NCBI RefSeq assembly: GCF_035083965.1
Contig: NC_089732.1
Coordinates: forward strand, 7,689,383-7,753,382
DNA length: 64,000 nt
Direction: 5' to 3'
Source: Branchiostoma lanceolatum
Lineage: Eukaryota > Chordata > Leptocardii > Amphioxiformes > Branchiostomatidae
Shown here: in pieces, positions 36,789 through 48,204 of the stretch
How the letters are laid out: every line of letters begins with the position of its first letter
Position numbering within the stretch: the first letter of the stretch is position 1
The notes under the pieces: generated by a model
What the model saw: only the letters and a program-made list of their open reading frames with translations
Databases searched by the model: none
Told to the model about the DNA's origin: nothing
Program-made: the position numbers and the translations under genes

Positions 36789-39700
36789 CTACACGCCACC
36801 ACCTTCTTTGGCAAGCTCACTGGAACGTCCCTTATTGCACCACTTCTTGAACTTAAAATGCACCCATTCCATGGCGAATACCAAAATGGAGGTTCCTATC
36901 CCAATCATGAGATAGTAGAAAATCCCATCCAATTGTTCCATACCCAGCACGCCATCGAGTGTTGATCCCGTGTAACATTTGTACTTCTTCATGTTAAACC
37001 ACCTGTAAAAGGATGGAAGAAAAAATCTTCAAATTCCAGTAGCTTTGTGTGCCACAATAAAGGGGAATCTAGCGACGATAGGAGTGTAGCACCAACCAAA
37101 ATGTCCTAATCATGACCCAGGTTTGAACCGGGATTTAACCCAGTTAGAAACATATTGGAACCGCGAGTTCAACTGTAAGGCTGCTACCAGTTGAGCTATA
37201 GGGACATCCATACACCTTGATGTACATACATCATAGTATGTTGTTTTCCTTAACAGCAACATTTCTATCAACATAAAATCACCTATTCTCAAGGGCGTCC
37301 ATCTGCCCGTCCTGTGCCATCTTCATCAGAGCCAGGTTGATCTCGGTCCGGTAGGGTGAACCGACCGGAAACGGAAGTGCGGCCTGATACTTGAAGAAGT
37401 ACTCGTCGGTGAGGATGACCATGTCACACCTCTCGTTGAGGATCTCATACTCGTAAGTTGCGGGGGAAAGGAAGATGAAGTCGCCTTTAGCAGCGCGCTC
37501 AAACGCCTGCCGGGATTTGTTCAGGAGGGCCTCATCTGTGAAGAACACGATGCAACGACTTCATCACTCAGAACTCAAGAAAACAATCAGTGATAACTGC
37601 ATGTGTGGTACGATGGCGGAATGTATTTCAGTGCTTTCATAAAACAAAAGAATTCAATGACTCTCCTAAACATACCATTGTTATGGTCATTTGATCATAT
37701 GTCTATGTGATGACTAGATACTCGTGATTATATCTGGACAATGAATGGCGGGGACCAGCTAACGTTACTCAGCAAGACTAAGGTCCATTTAAAAGAATAA
37801 TGAAAACTTAGAGGAAGAGATACGTGTTGGTCACACCGTGAATACAGTATCATTTGAAAATGTTTCCCGTATACTATGACACTTTTCTCATTGTGCCTGA
37901 AAAAGGCATCAACGCCAATGTTATCTACAAACTGAAATGTGAAGAACCGAACTGCAATAACATGTACATTGGGGAGACAAGTCGACCACTAAGCCAAAGG
38001 TTCAATGCACATTGCAGAAAGAGCGCTAACTGCTACTCCTCTGCCATTTTCTACCATCTAAAACACAACCAGGGACACTCATTCAATCTCGAATCCACGG
38101 ACATCCTAGATCGTCAAGCCCGCGCTGGTTCGAACGGGGAGTTAGAGAAGCAATATACGAGAGGATGTACAATCCTGCCCTCAACAGGAAAGGGGGTCTA
38201 CGCGTTGAACTTTCAGGTACTTGGGATAATGCACAGTTATTTAAACATCAAATTTCACATGCACAGGTTTGTTAACATACATGTAAAGCTGATTCTACCT
38301 GAATTCTTGTCAAGATATCGTCCAATGGTCTTAAAAGGCTCCTCCTGAGACTTCTTCAAGAACTTGACGAGGGTGTATCCCTTGTACGTCCCGTACGGCA
38401 CGTCCGTCTGTCCGGCCAGATCGGTCAGGCTCCTGATACTCCGGTCTGCTGAAGTCTTGGACAGGAAGGCTGCCAAGTTGGCTGGAAAAATACAACGTGT
38501 ATATACATATCTAACGTCCAATGAAAATCTGCTATTCGATGCCCAAAGTGGCCGGACACTTCCACAACGTTTATGGCTATGGCTCTCTAGTAACGACATC
38601 AATACACAAGCCGCTTTCCAACTCAAAATTATTCCTGAAGTATCTTTCACGAGAGTGAATCAATAAGTAATGCAATGCTCACTTTTCATCGGGTTGAAAT
38701 TTGGCAAAAAAGGTTAATTCTTGATCTCATTTTGTTGATCAGATTTTTATGAGCGACAGAGAGATTTGTCGGAACATCAGTTCCTCTGGATCTGACCGAC
38801 TTAAAAGCACTCTAGGAAGCTGACATTACACCTGTATAACGGTTCGGAGAGCTCATATCTCCATGAACTATTCTGATTATGCAAATGAATGCATCATTTA
38901 CATAAGCTATGGTTGGTCATGAACACCTTTAACTAACTTACACATGTCGCCATATTGGCGGTCCAATCATTTACCAATTAGATTAATTATGTCACGCTTT
39001 TGCATAGATTATGCAAATTAGGAATAAATTTCTATAATTTATATCTGTTAATGCTCCACCTATCATAAACTACATATGTAACATGTATCTGAGACCTATA
39101 ATGGAAAACACTGCAAATATAGATTTTCCTCATCAATTATGCAAATTGAGTCCGAATTTGCATAATTTACATTTCATTATGTGCATCTCTGTCTAAGCTA
39201 TACCTACATACTAAATATGGAAATCCGTTGTTTTTGTTCAGTTATTCTTCTTGAAGTTATTCTTCTTCGAGGATTTTGACAAAAACGCCCCTGTAGTTCC
39301 AGAGCAAGCTGCTAGGGTGACCAAACCTACACCACTTCTTCTTCCTTACATCACAAGCTATCTGCTACCAAAAAATTAAGACCAGTCTGTGGCTTACCAG
39401 TGTAAGATGCGACAATAACCAGTACCAAGAACCACCAGGCACCGGTGAGCAGTCTTCCTGCGGAAGATCGGGGAAGAAACTCCTGCCCCTGACACACAGC
39501 CGCTCCAAAGGTAGACCTACAAGAACGCAAAAAGAGTCTGAATAAGGCTGTCTTTTATTTAAAACATCAAGGTCTTATCTTGGATTGACAACGGCGTAAG
39601 AATGAATGGCTTTAATCTCACTGGAGTTAACACTAGCGAAGAGTTGTTCATCAAAAGCTGCTCATGTCAAGATGTCAGGCTCACTGAAGGGTGGTTGTCC

Positions 39701-42700
39701 ATATATGAACACACATGGGTCCCACGTCAAAGGCTGCTGTTATTACGTGTAAGCTTAACTTAACTACGGCGCGGTCAGACTTGTCGTAGATTGTCGTACG
39801 ATTTTCATGCCTTTGAATTTTCATAATCTCCAAGCAGATCTGACGGTTGCAATGACCGTATCCAACTGGCAAAACGAGTTTTTATTGCAACCGGTTTGCC
39901 AGTTGGATACGGTCATTGCAACCTTTAGATCTGCTTGGAGATTAGAGTTTTCAAGCAGGGTGTGGCAGAACCAAAACCCGACAAGGATAAAAGACAGCCT
40001 TCTCAGTAACAACACAGCTGAAGTTTCTACAAAACGTGCATTACTATCCCAAGAATACCCCCAGTTTGCGATCGCACGACTTATGTAACCGGTAACCGAG
40101 CCCTTACCAGAGACTGTTGCCGAGGCTGAGGTTGTCAGCTTTGTCTTCCGACACCTCTCCCCTTCCAGCGGCTCGAGCCCACTCGTACGGGTTCAGACGA
40201 CCGTTTGCCGCCACGACAAGACTTACTCCCACAGCGGCGGCCACAAAGGAGAACCACACCTGCATTCAACACACGTGGAAGATACAACGATCTTCTGATT
40301 CGGCAGACAATGTTGTTAACATGAATTTGAAAGTTGATGAATGTAGTAAAACTGACAGAATGACCTGACCAATTGGCGAGATGGATGAAAACGTTTTGAA
40401 ACGCACCTGTGCAGAAAATGGTCCAATGAATTGGAATATGCCTTCACCGCCATGACGATTTGGCTTCTTCATGGTCAGAAAGTAACCACGAGTCCGTATG
40501 GGGATGGAAAACTCGACTTTGTCAGAGCCAGTGTACCCGGTGCGCATGGAAAAAGCGACCAACAGCAAGTCATACTGTTGGCATAGAGAAAATCATTCGC
40601 TCTTGTGGTAAACCGATTAAGAGCGAAATGGTAACAATTCTAAATCCATTTCTACTTTCTCCAAGCAGTGGAAGATGAATGCATAAACCTCATATATATA
40701 CTGTACAGCACAAACTTTCAGCGTCTGCTAGGGATAGGGTCCAGACGGACCCCATTAATTTTTTGCTCAAAAATATATTCTTATGGTTCTTTTTGTGATT
40801 AGTATACCATATATCTATGAAGAAAATATTGACAAATTTTGGTGTATATAATTGATGACCGGTAGTGTAATTTATGCAACAACAAAAAAAGAAGAGCATA
40901 AAACTTACGCATTTTGCTAAAAACAATTATTATCTTCGACTGATCTATTAGTCTTATTAGAAAAAAAACAATTCTATAAGGAACGAATGGACATCATATG
41001 TCCTGCTTCACCGTTGGTATACCCGTGCAGGAGAACGATACAGCTGCGGGCAAAACGAAAGAGTGAGGGCCTACCTTCTTTGACTCTGCCGCTTCTATAA
41101 TCATAGACCGCCTCCTGCTACCAACCGTGATATCCCAGGTGAAGTTCAGGCGGGAAGCCAACATCTCCAGCATGTCTACAAAAAATCCGTGGTACGGAGT
41201 GGAACCAACCTCAGCACTTTTGCCTGCTGTTTTCTTCATGAAGAATGGTTTACTCTGTGGAGCAAGGTCGATTTGACATAGATTCTTAAGTGTCGCGGTA
41301 AACGTAGCCAATTCAGCAACCCTTTTTTTGGCGACGCCTCAGGGGCGAGCCAAATTTTTACTATATTGTGTGCAGATTGCAAGAATTCTAGGAATTGTAC
41401 AGGAATGTGAAAGTCCATGGGACGATAACTCAAGAATGCCTGGATGCATTGTCTTCATATTTTGTAGGTGGGTAGGTCTGTGGGAGAGCTTGTAATGATT
41501 GGATTTTGGGCCCCCTAGCAACTTTCTATGGTACTGCAGGGGAACTCTCACTTTTCAAATCTCGTCTTCTGAACATGCTATAGTCATGATTTTTAAGTGG
41601 CGGATAGCTCTTTGTTAGAAAAATATGTCCTGTAGATTTGGACCCCCTAGCGGCTTTTTTTGGAACTGCAGGAGCTGATTTTGACTCAAACTTTGAAAGA
41701 GAATAACGCAAGAAGGGGATGACAGATCATCATAATTTTTGGTGTGTAGATAGCTTAAGTGATGATTTGCATAATGATATATGCTAATTAGGCAAATCAA
41801 GTTCTGATTTGCATAATTAATGAGGACAGGTTATAAATCAGCTGCATTCTATTATAGGACTCTCAAACACATGACATATGCAACTGAGAAAGAGATAGAT
41901 ATCGATAGATATCAATTATGCAAAATGATACTTAATTTGCATAATTAATGACAAAATACTATAAATCCATAGTGGTAAATGATGGGGATTTCATTTTTGC
42001 ACCATTTGGAAGTTAAGTAAATGTGGCCACTATTAGACACAAATCTTGCATAGAGCGCCTCATTTACATAATTTATGAGGAAATGGTACGATATCTTTTT
42101 TTGTGAAAACAATATATTCATACATTGGACAACTTGTGTTATTTTGGTAGAGAAGGTGATCGACTGATATGATTTATGCCGCTTATGCGAGGTCCTTATT
42201 TGCATGTGGGCTAAAAACGAAAACGTTAACAGAGACCACCGTCGCCATGGCAACATCTTTTTATGTTGCCAATCTTGTTTAAATTTAGAAGTACAGTAAC
42301 AGAGACCAAACACAAGGACACTGCACTGCACTGCACTTAAGTACAAAGCTTTTATCACAGTGTCACAAAAAGCTAAGCAATATCAGACAAGGACAAACTT
42401 AAGCAAGTTTCATCAAACAAAAAGTAGGATAAATCATATATGACTTAACTAATATGACATCAAACTGAATCCAATGACATATACAAGCGGTATAGAAATT
42501 AATACAAATACAAATACAAAAACAAATATAGCGAATTACAGCAATAATTGACACCCCAGGTGTTCCTGAAAGAAAGAAGGAAAGAAAGAAAGAAAGACTC
42601 TTACCAGAGTGGCAAAGACGCGAAGATGCCGTCCCGAGAGTAGGTGAGTGTCGATGGGTTTCTGCCATTCGGACCGGAACGTGCACATGCCTTCTGCGGT

Positions 42701-45700
42701 CCATATCCCCACCTGCAGACGGTAATGATTTATGTGAATTCAAGTTCCAATCAGCCAGTCAAGACTATAGATTGTGTAACTTAATGTTGAAATCCTCTTT
42801 CTTACACAGATGCAAATATGTATTGTCATCTATTCCTTATTCTCTAGATGATAAATAAGGAAGCTGCATGTAATGATGAAGAATTCAAGATGAAGTACAT
42901 GATGTGATGCTGCTCACCTGTTTTGTTTCCCCTTGAAGATATTCATCAACAAAGACAGGCATGTTCTTTCTCTTCCCACAGCTGTCGAAGGACACGTTGC
43001 CGCTGTATCCCGAGAGGTTTTCCTGGAAAATCATAAAAAGGCGTTAGAACCCTTACAAGAGAACTCTCCCCATGCACATAATACCTGCCGTGTCCATTGG
43101 CCACATGGCAAGCAATAGTCCCAGACATACCGCCCCAGTAGAAGTAGGGACAGAATTCGTAGTCGGCCTGAAACGTCTTCAACCAGGCAGACATCCGAGT
43201 TGACCCCAGTTTATCATGTATCCATCCGCATGACGCAACAACTAACATATGTCCTTACGATAACTTATCTCTTGAACTGACCAAAATTTGACCAAAATAG
43301 GAAAGCTTAGACCCTACTTTTTTTACCCAAAATGTCTCCAGATTGGGCCACAAGTTGCAAAAAAAGAAGGATTTCAAGGATTTTAGGGTGGCATATAATC
43401 GTAATCCCAGTTTTGGCACTCCACTGCGCAATGCAACTCTGACGTCTGCCCAAGAAGCTGACAGTTGTTACCTGTCATATGTAACATTGTTTGCTTCATT
43501 ATCTGCATCTTGATCTTGAGGTACGAATGAACAGTCCATAAGAGTCTTACCTCGGATATATAGCTTGTCATCTCTGCCTGGCAGCCCCCCTCTCTCGGGG
43601 CCAGGTAAAGCGAGCCCTTCCTTTCCGACCTCCGAGAGTCCGTCCCCAGGTCCGGAGACAGACTGGTCACCAGCTTGACTGAATCCAAAGCCAGCCTCAT
43701 CCTGTACGTCAGGGGTCCATCAGGCGAGCCACGCCCCCAGGGTGGGGCTGTCTCGGGGAATGGGCGGAGCAGGGTCAGGACCGCTCCACTGCTCCGTGCG
43801 CCCTGCAGCTGACTTTCTCGGACGTCCTGAAGAAAAAGATAAGAAATCTGACTTTCCTAGACATATCTTATGTATTTTGCATCGAAATCTTGACATACAT
43901 TGCACAATACATAGTTAAACTTAAAGCTATTCTAAACAAATCTGGGTGTGGAGGCGTCTCAATTTTTTCAAAGTTAGATAGCACCAGACTAATGTATACT
44001 TACGAAGCTTGTCACAATCCAATGGCTCTGCGATGTAAGCAGCAGCATGTCGGCAGCCTGTCGGAAAAGGACGACATACGTATTGATATACATTGCAAAT
44101 GTCTATCAGTTAGGAATAAGGTCATGTAACAGTCTGGTAAGTTAAACAGACTATGATGTCACTGGATGATTTGTAGAATTCAAAGTGGCAAGCAATAAAG
44201 AAGTCCAAATCTCTGACCTTGTCCAGAATTACCCCTACGACGTCAGCAGTTGTCACCAGAATCACGTGCTCCCGTCCGGCTATGCTGACGTCATAGAGCG
44301 CGGCGTTCAGAGCCTCCTCGTCCTTCTTTGTAGTCATGGCAACTGGAACCTCCTTAGACCATAGGCTAAATCTGCGACGGGCTGATTCGTTGAGTAAGGC
44401 TTCAAAGGACCTGTAGAACTCTACAAACCAGTGGGAAAATCAATTGTTTTATGGTCTGCAGTCATCCTTCCTTAACAGGGGTTACAAAGCGTACAGTTTG
44501 GTAAACGTAGGGCTAAATACTTTGGACTAATGCTTCTAGCTATTGCCTCTTGAATCTTAAACTTACATATCATATATCTAATAAAAAACGTATTTGTCAC
44601 ACAACAGATCATAATGACTTGTCATAATCTGAAGATATTCAAACAATCTTAATGCTGCTTTAAAAAATCTCAAGCTACTTTGAAAAACATATCAAAATAC
44701 TTGAAAGGGGTGCTAAGAAACCTTGAAAAGATCTCAAGATGTTTTCAAAAGATCTTAAGATGCTTTGAAAACATCTCAAGAGGGTTTGACAAAAGATCAG
44801 AAGACAATCTAGTTCTGGTGTATCTATCTACCGTACAGTACTGGTATTGGATACTTCCCACTCACCTGACCGTTTGTTGTACAGCATATAGGTCTCCCTC
44901 CAACCCAGGGCCTCCATGACGTCAAACAACATGGTTGCCAGTTGCTCTGGGGACGGGAACATGTCCAGTACCCTGGAGCGGAGAGCTGGTGCATCCGGAT
45001 CCGGTTGGTACATGCGCACAACCACTGGGGGCAGCTGTGGTCCGTCTGCAACTCCGCAGGTACAAAAGGAGGGGAGGGGGGCCATCAGAATCAGGGCGTG
45101 GAGGGGGTGCTGTATAGGAACTGGAGAGTGGGAACTGGATAAGTAACTAAACTCTACTCTCCAAGCAGAGGGGTATTTTGACGTGTTTTGAGGCGTTTTG
45201 TCGGGCTTTCTACTTTGTCATTCAATAATCCGGCAGGTTTTTGACGTGTTTTAGGCGTTTTTGTCGGGCTTTCTACTTTGTCATTTTTCATTGAATGACA
45301 AAGTAGAAAGCCCGACAAAAATGCCTAAAAACACGTCAAAAACCTGCCGGAACCCCTCCTCTGCTTGGAGAGTAACTAAACTCTATCTATCCACCCATAC
45401 ATCTAATATATATCCAACGTTACATGTATAGTGATAAAGACAAAGAGAAAGAAAGAAAACAGATTTTGATCATGTTACATTGTACACATATAGATATTTG
45501 GATGACACTGGCATTTCTATTACAGTACTGTTAGTGTAACGTTTACACTACGCATATCTTACGACGCACGAATATTTACCTACCTTGATAAAAGGGACAG
45601 TCTGTTGAGCGGGCGTCAATCTCAAAATTGAGCAGTGTCAGGTCCTTGCTGCTGTTCAGGCTTTTGGCGCTAGATGTCATCGCTACAAGGACATCCTTTT

Positions 45701-46631
45701 CGCCACCGTCGTGAACAACACCTAAAACCATCCCGGCAGAAATTGCAATGAAGTCATAAGACATCACTTAGGTCTTAACATTGTATGAATATAAGACAGG
45801 CAACAGTGTGCAACCTGTAGTTAATCATATCATAAAACAAGCCAGTCACTTAAGAGGTTATCAAGTACACAGTATCCTCTTCTACTTCTAGACATCTAAA
45901 CCTCCTAAGATGGTTCTTCCATATCCATTACAGAGACTTTCGTAACTTTAAGAGCAACTTGACAGTGGTCTGTAAGTCTTGTCTTATACGTCACGCATCC
46001 ATTTTGCATATCTCATTTGCCTTCGTGCCCGAATGGCTAAAATGACACTTTTTGAGTACGTTCCCGGCTGCGTTATCACGCCAAAGATATCCTATTTTAT
46101 TCACGAGGAAAATAGCCTCTAGAATGGTTATAAAATCACATGAAATAGCAACTTTTAGCCTCATTTTAATATCTTAAATATCTGTAAGGATCAAACCTTG
46201 GCTGTACCGATTAATACGTCAGACTCTACGTATAGTACATAAGTCAAAATATTTCTCTTCGACACTTTCATTGCTTTGAAAACAGCACACAAATTGGCAA
46301 TTTTAATGGGAGTAGAAGATACACGACCTACTTTAAGGAACAACCACCCAAAGCAAAGAATCAACAACGACAAAATTAACCAGAAGATAAATAATGATCT
46401 TGTGACACAACCTAGAAAGTACTTACCTGGCAGACGTCTCGGAAACTACTACCTTCCTCAGGGCCAGAATGGACTCTACTACTCCAAAAGTTTATCTTTG
46501 AGTAAGAAACAATTTTGAAAAGTTGCACACAAATTTTACTCACCAAGCTTAGTTCTGTCGCCATGACAACCGCAGAGTATTGCCAGGAAGATGATAACTG
46601 ACCAAGGAGGGAATCCGCTGGGACAGGTCAT
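36789..46631 (-). CDS. Ionotropic glutamate receptor-like channel, copy D
   Basis: Fifteen exons, high to low: 46544-46631, 45584-45721, 44866-45120, 44218-44420, 44004-44057, 43551-43826, 42918-43022, 42605-42712, 41075-41254, 40407-40574, 40108-40259, 39398-39516, 38299-38481, 37283-37535, 36789-37002. They sum to 2496 bases (831 residues), in frame throughout. The signal peptide is MTCPSGFPP then WSVIIFLAILCGC. The amino-terminal domain is about 30-409, S1 410-525, M1 from 526. The pore is FGAAVCQGQEFLPRSSAGR (Cys at Q/R), the M3 gate SYTANLAAFL, S2 with LSPATYEYEILNERCDM, M4 GIFYYLMIGIGTSILVF, tail ending EGGGV. The S1 motif that is usually P-L-T reads AFS here, so the conserved Pro is also lost. 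Exon 4 is 203 bases as in copy A, against 191 in B and C. Introns hold a tRNA-type SINE, a Penelope fragment, two copies of a fold-back MITE and two AT-rich repeats. Confidence 0.9.
37102..37207 (-). mobile_element. tRNA-like SINE fragment
   Basis: On the minus strand TGTCCCTA at the start can pair with TTAGGACA at the end. There is a box A (TAGCTCAACTGGTAGCAG) and two box B-like segments (GCGGTTCCAAT and CCCGGTTCAAACCTGGG, the second with a T-arm stem). The spacing is too long for a normal tRNA. It is in intron 14 of copy D, next to exon 14. Confidence 0.45.
37854..38205 (+). mobile_element. Penelope-like element fragment with GIY-YIG endonuclease
   Basis: The plus-strand frame encodes VIYKLKCEEPNCNNMYIGET, then RPLSQRFNAH, an N-terminal half of a GIY-YIG nuclease of the type fused to the C-terminus of Penelope reverse transcriptases, followed by HLKHNQGHSFN and DILDRQARAG. 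No upstream reverse transcriptase is present, so it is a short 3' fragment. The frame then reads into antisense of receptor exon 13, which has no meaning. It lies in intron 13 of copy D in antisense. Confidence 0.75.
38880..39390. repeat. AT-rich interspersed repeat (copy 2 of 3)
   Basis: It contains repeated TTATGCAAATT/TTTGCATAATT motifs and a 3' block (GACAAAAACGCCC, AGAGCAAGCTGCTAGG, CAAGCTATCTGCTACC) matching 11340-11470. It ends 10 bases from the donor side of copy D exon 12. Confidence 0.55.
39825..39943. mobile_element. Fold-back MITE, ACTCTCCAAGCAGAGG family, copy 2
   Basis: An almost complete hairpin. The left arm starts AATCTCCAAGCAGATCT and includes GGTTGCAATGACCGTATCC. The right arm is its complement (GGATACGGTCATTGCAACC) ending AGATCTGCTTGGAGATT. 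The loop is about 20 bases. Flanks TGAATTTTCAT and AGAGTTTTCAA look like a decayed 11-base duplication. It lies in intron 11 of copy D. Confidence 0.8.
41330..42095. repeat. AT-rich interspersed repeat (copy 3 of 3)
   Basis: Two near copies of CCCCCTAGC(A/G), GCTTT/ACTTT, GGTACTGCAGG/GGAACTGCAGG (about 41510 and 41645) are followed by repeated TTTGCATAATTAATGA motifs to about 42080. It is in the large intron 8 of copy D. The orientation is opposite to the copy at 38880. Confidence 0.5.
44636..44812. repeat. Degenerate minisatellite, about 20-25-base unit
   Basis: Repeated variants of GCTTTGAAAACATCTCAAGA on the plus strand (AGATCTCAAGATGTTTTCAA, AGATCTTAAGATGCTTTGAA and others), in intron 3 of copy D just below exon 3. 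Confidence 0.7.
45156..45373. mobile_element. Fold-back MITE, ACTCTCCAAGCAGAGG family, copy 3
   Basis: The ends ACTCTCCAAGCAGAGG and CCTCTGCTTGGAGAGT are exact inverses. The perfect 11-base duplication AACTAAACTCT flanks it at 45145-45155 and 45374-45384. The interior has a near-perfect hairpin (TGTCGGGCTTTCTACTTTGTC with its complement) plus a partial direct duplication of the left arm. It lies in intron 2 of copy D. Confidence 0.88.
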
Positions 46632-48168
46632 TGCCGCGCTACTCTTCTAGAATCTTGATGAGCTTGGCTGGGAACAGAGCAATGTGGCAACCGTATGTCT
46701 TCTGTCTGCCCGCTGTCCGCTGGACGAGCCCTGCCGAAACTGTAACCCTCTGATGGGGTTACTGTCTTTGAAATTGTCACGGGATACATAACATTGCACT
46801 CTTCATACCTCATCGTAGATCTCTCATAATGATAAAACGGATTTAGGGCAATTTTCGCTCAAAAATCGATTTATAGCATTCATTCACTTCAGCCACCAGA
46901 TTTCTACTCAGACGATCCACTGGGCGACTAGTTTTATGACTCAGTAACACCGCGTGGGTTTTCGTGCGATGCAGTCAAGACAAACGCATGCAAGACTCCA
47001 CTGGGCAGGGGTTAAACATCCACACACCAAATGACATTGACAAAACCTCTGGAAGATAATGTAACGTTCCATTTGATCTTCAGAAGGTTATCGTTATGAT
47101 CATAGATGTAGGTTTCCCGCCGTTGACCTACTGTCCTACTTTAAAGGCAAATTCCATTAGAACGGTAAGAAGCTTTCAAATGATGGTTATAACCCAGTTA
47201 AGAATACTGGATGAGCTTCGGAATGTTATTTGCTCTGTTTACTTAAGATAAAGTGGTGATTCCAAGAAACCGTGAGGATCAGGACAATATTGCACCCTGT
47301 TTCTACTGCACTCGATTCGTTCAAGAGTTGCCAGCCTCCGTAGAGGCAACAACGAATCGAATAGAACTCATATGTCATCAAAAAAAGAAAACAAGCCAGA
47401 CTTGTAGAGTCTGCTAAGAAGTGACCCTCTTGCGGCACTCTTCGGAACTGCAGGGATTGTCGTTGTTTATTTGTGCCCCCACAAAGAAGAAAATAGCAGG
47501 CAAAGCCCCCTAAACCGTACGCCACATACGTTGCTATAATTACACATTCTGGCTGCGGCCAGACGAGCCAGGGTCACTAGGGGTCAGTCCTGGGAATATA
47601 GGTCAACATTGTGGGAGCACCTAACATCTCAACAGCTCCAGCTATATTATTTATGCCGTCGTTAGTATCAAATATCTATTCACATACATGTATTTATCTC
47701 TATAATTCTGTTTCTACTGAGTGTTTTAAAGCTCAGTAAGGTATGTAGAAGAAACGTTGCACGGTACGTATTTTGATACAGTGAAACAAGCATAGGAACG
47801 TTCCGGGGATATCTATCTGTCACTTTGGGGTCAGTGACAAGTGGGAAGGTTGGGAGGGCGAGGTGCACTCAGCAGAGGCTGTTTTGAGCTCTTTCTTGCA
47901 TCACGTGACGTCACCGTTGTCGCATACATCGAGTCACCTGTTGGGCTTCACCTGTGTGAATAGTTAGCGGGTCTGCTAGTTCCGACCAACGCGACCTTCT
48001 TCCTAGATACCCCTGCCCCCTGACACACGATACAGCTGAGGACTATATTTATAATGTGATATGCAGCGCACGGGGCCCCGACGTGGGAGGAATTGAAAGT
48101 ATTGCCCGGGCCAGGTTTATTCCAGACGGCCGGGGGGAGCAGTGGTGCACGTACTCCGATGAAGTGTC
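46632..48168. other. Spacer between copy D and the acidic-protein gene
   Basis: No gene is supported. The two flanking genes point away from each other, so this spacer should hold both promoters. The right part (48060-48140) is GC-rich. No shared spacer block of the kind found after copies B, C and D was recognised here. Confidence 0.4.
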
Positions 48169-48204
48169 TATAAACTCGTCTGAGGTTGGTGCAGAACACT
48201 GTAG
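48169..48204 (+). promoter_or_regulatory. Candidate TATA box and short non-coding first exon
   Basis: TATAAA at 48169-48174 is followed about 30 bases later by a good donor, CACTGTAG then GTAAGC (exon end 48204). A good acceptor (TTCATACAG, exon from 49462) lies 20 bases upstream of the ATG of the acidic-protein gene. Together these suggest a short 5' UTR exon spliced over about 1.26 kb. This is inference from motifs alone. Confidence 0.35.

Noticed and set aside
37102-37207. True tRNA gene
   Set aside because: Box spacing is too long, there are two box B-like parts, and no acceptable anticodon arm could be drawn.
41945-42358. Minus-strand 137-codon frame
   Set aside because: Lies in an AT-rich repeat within intron 8 of copy D, with no motif and no splice partners.
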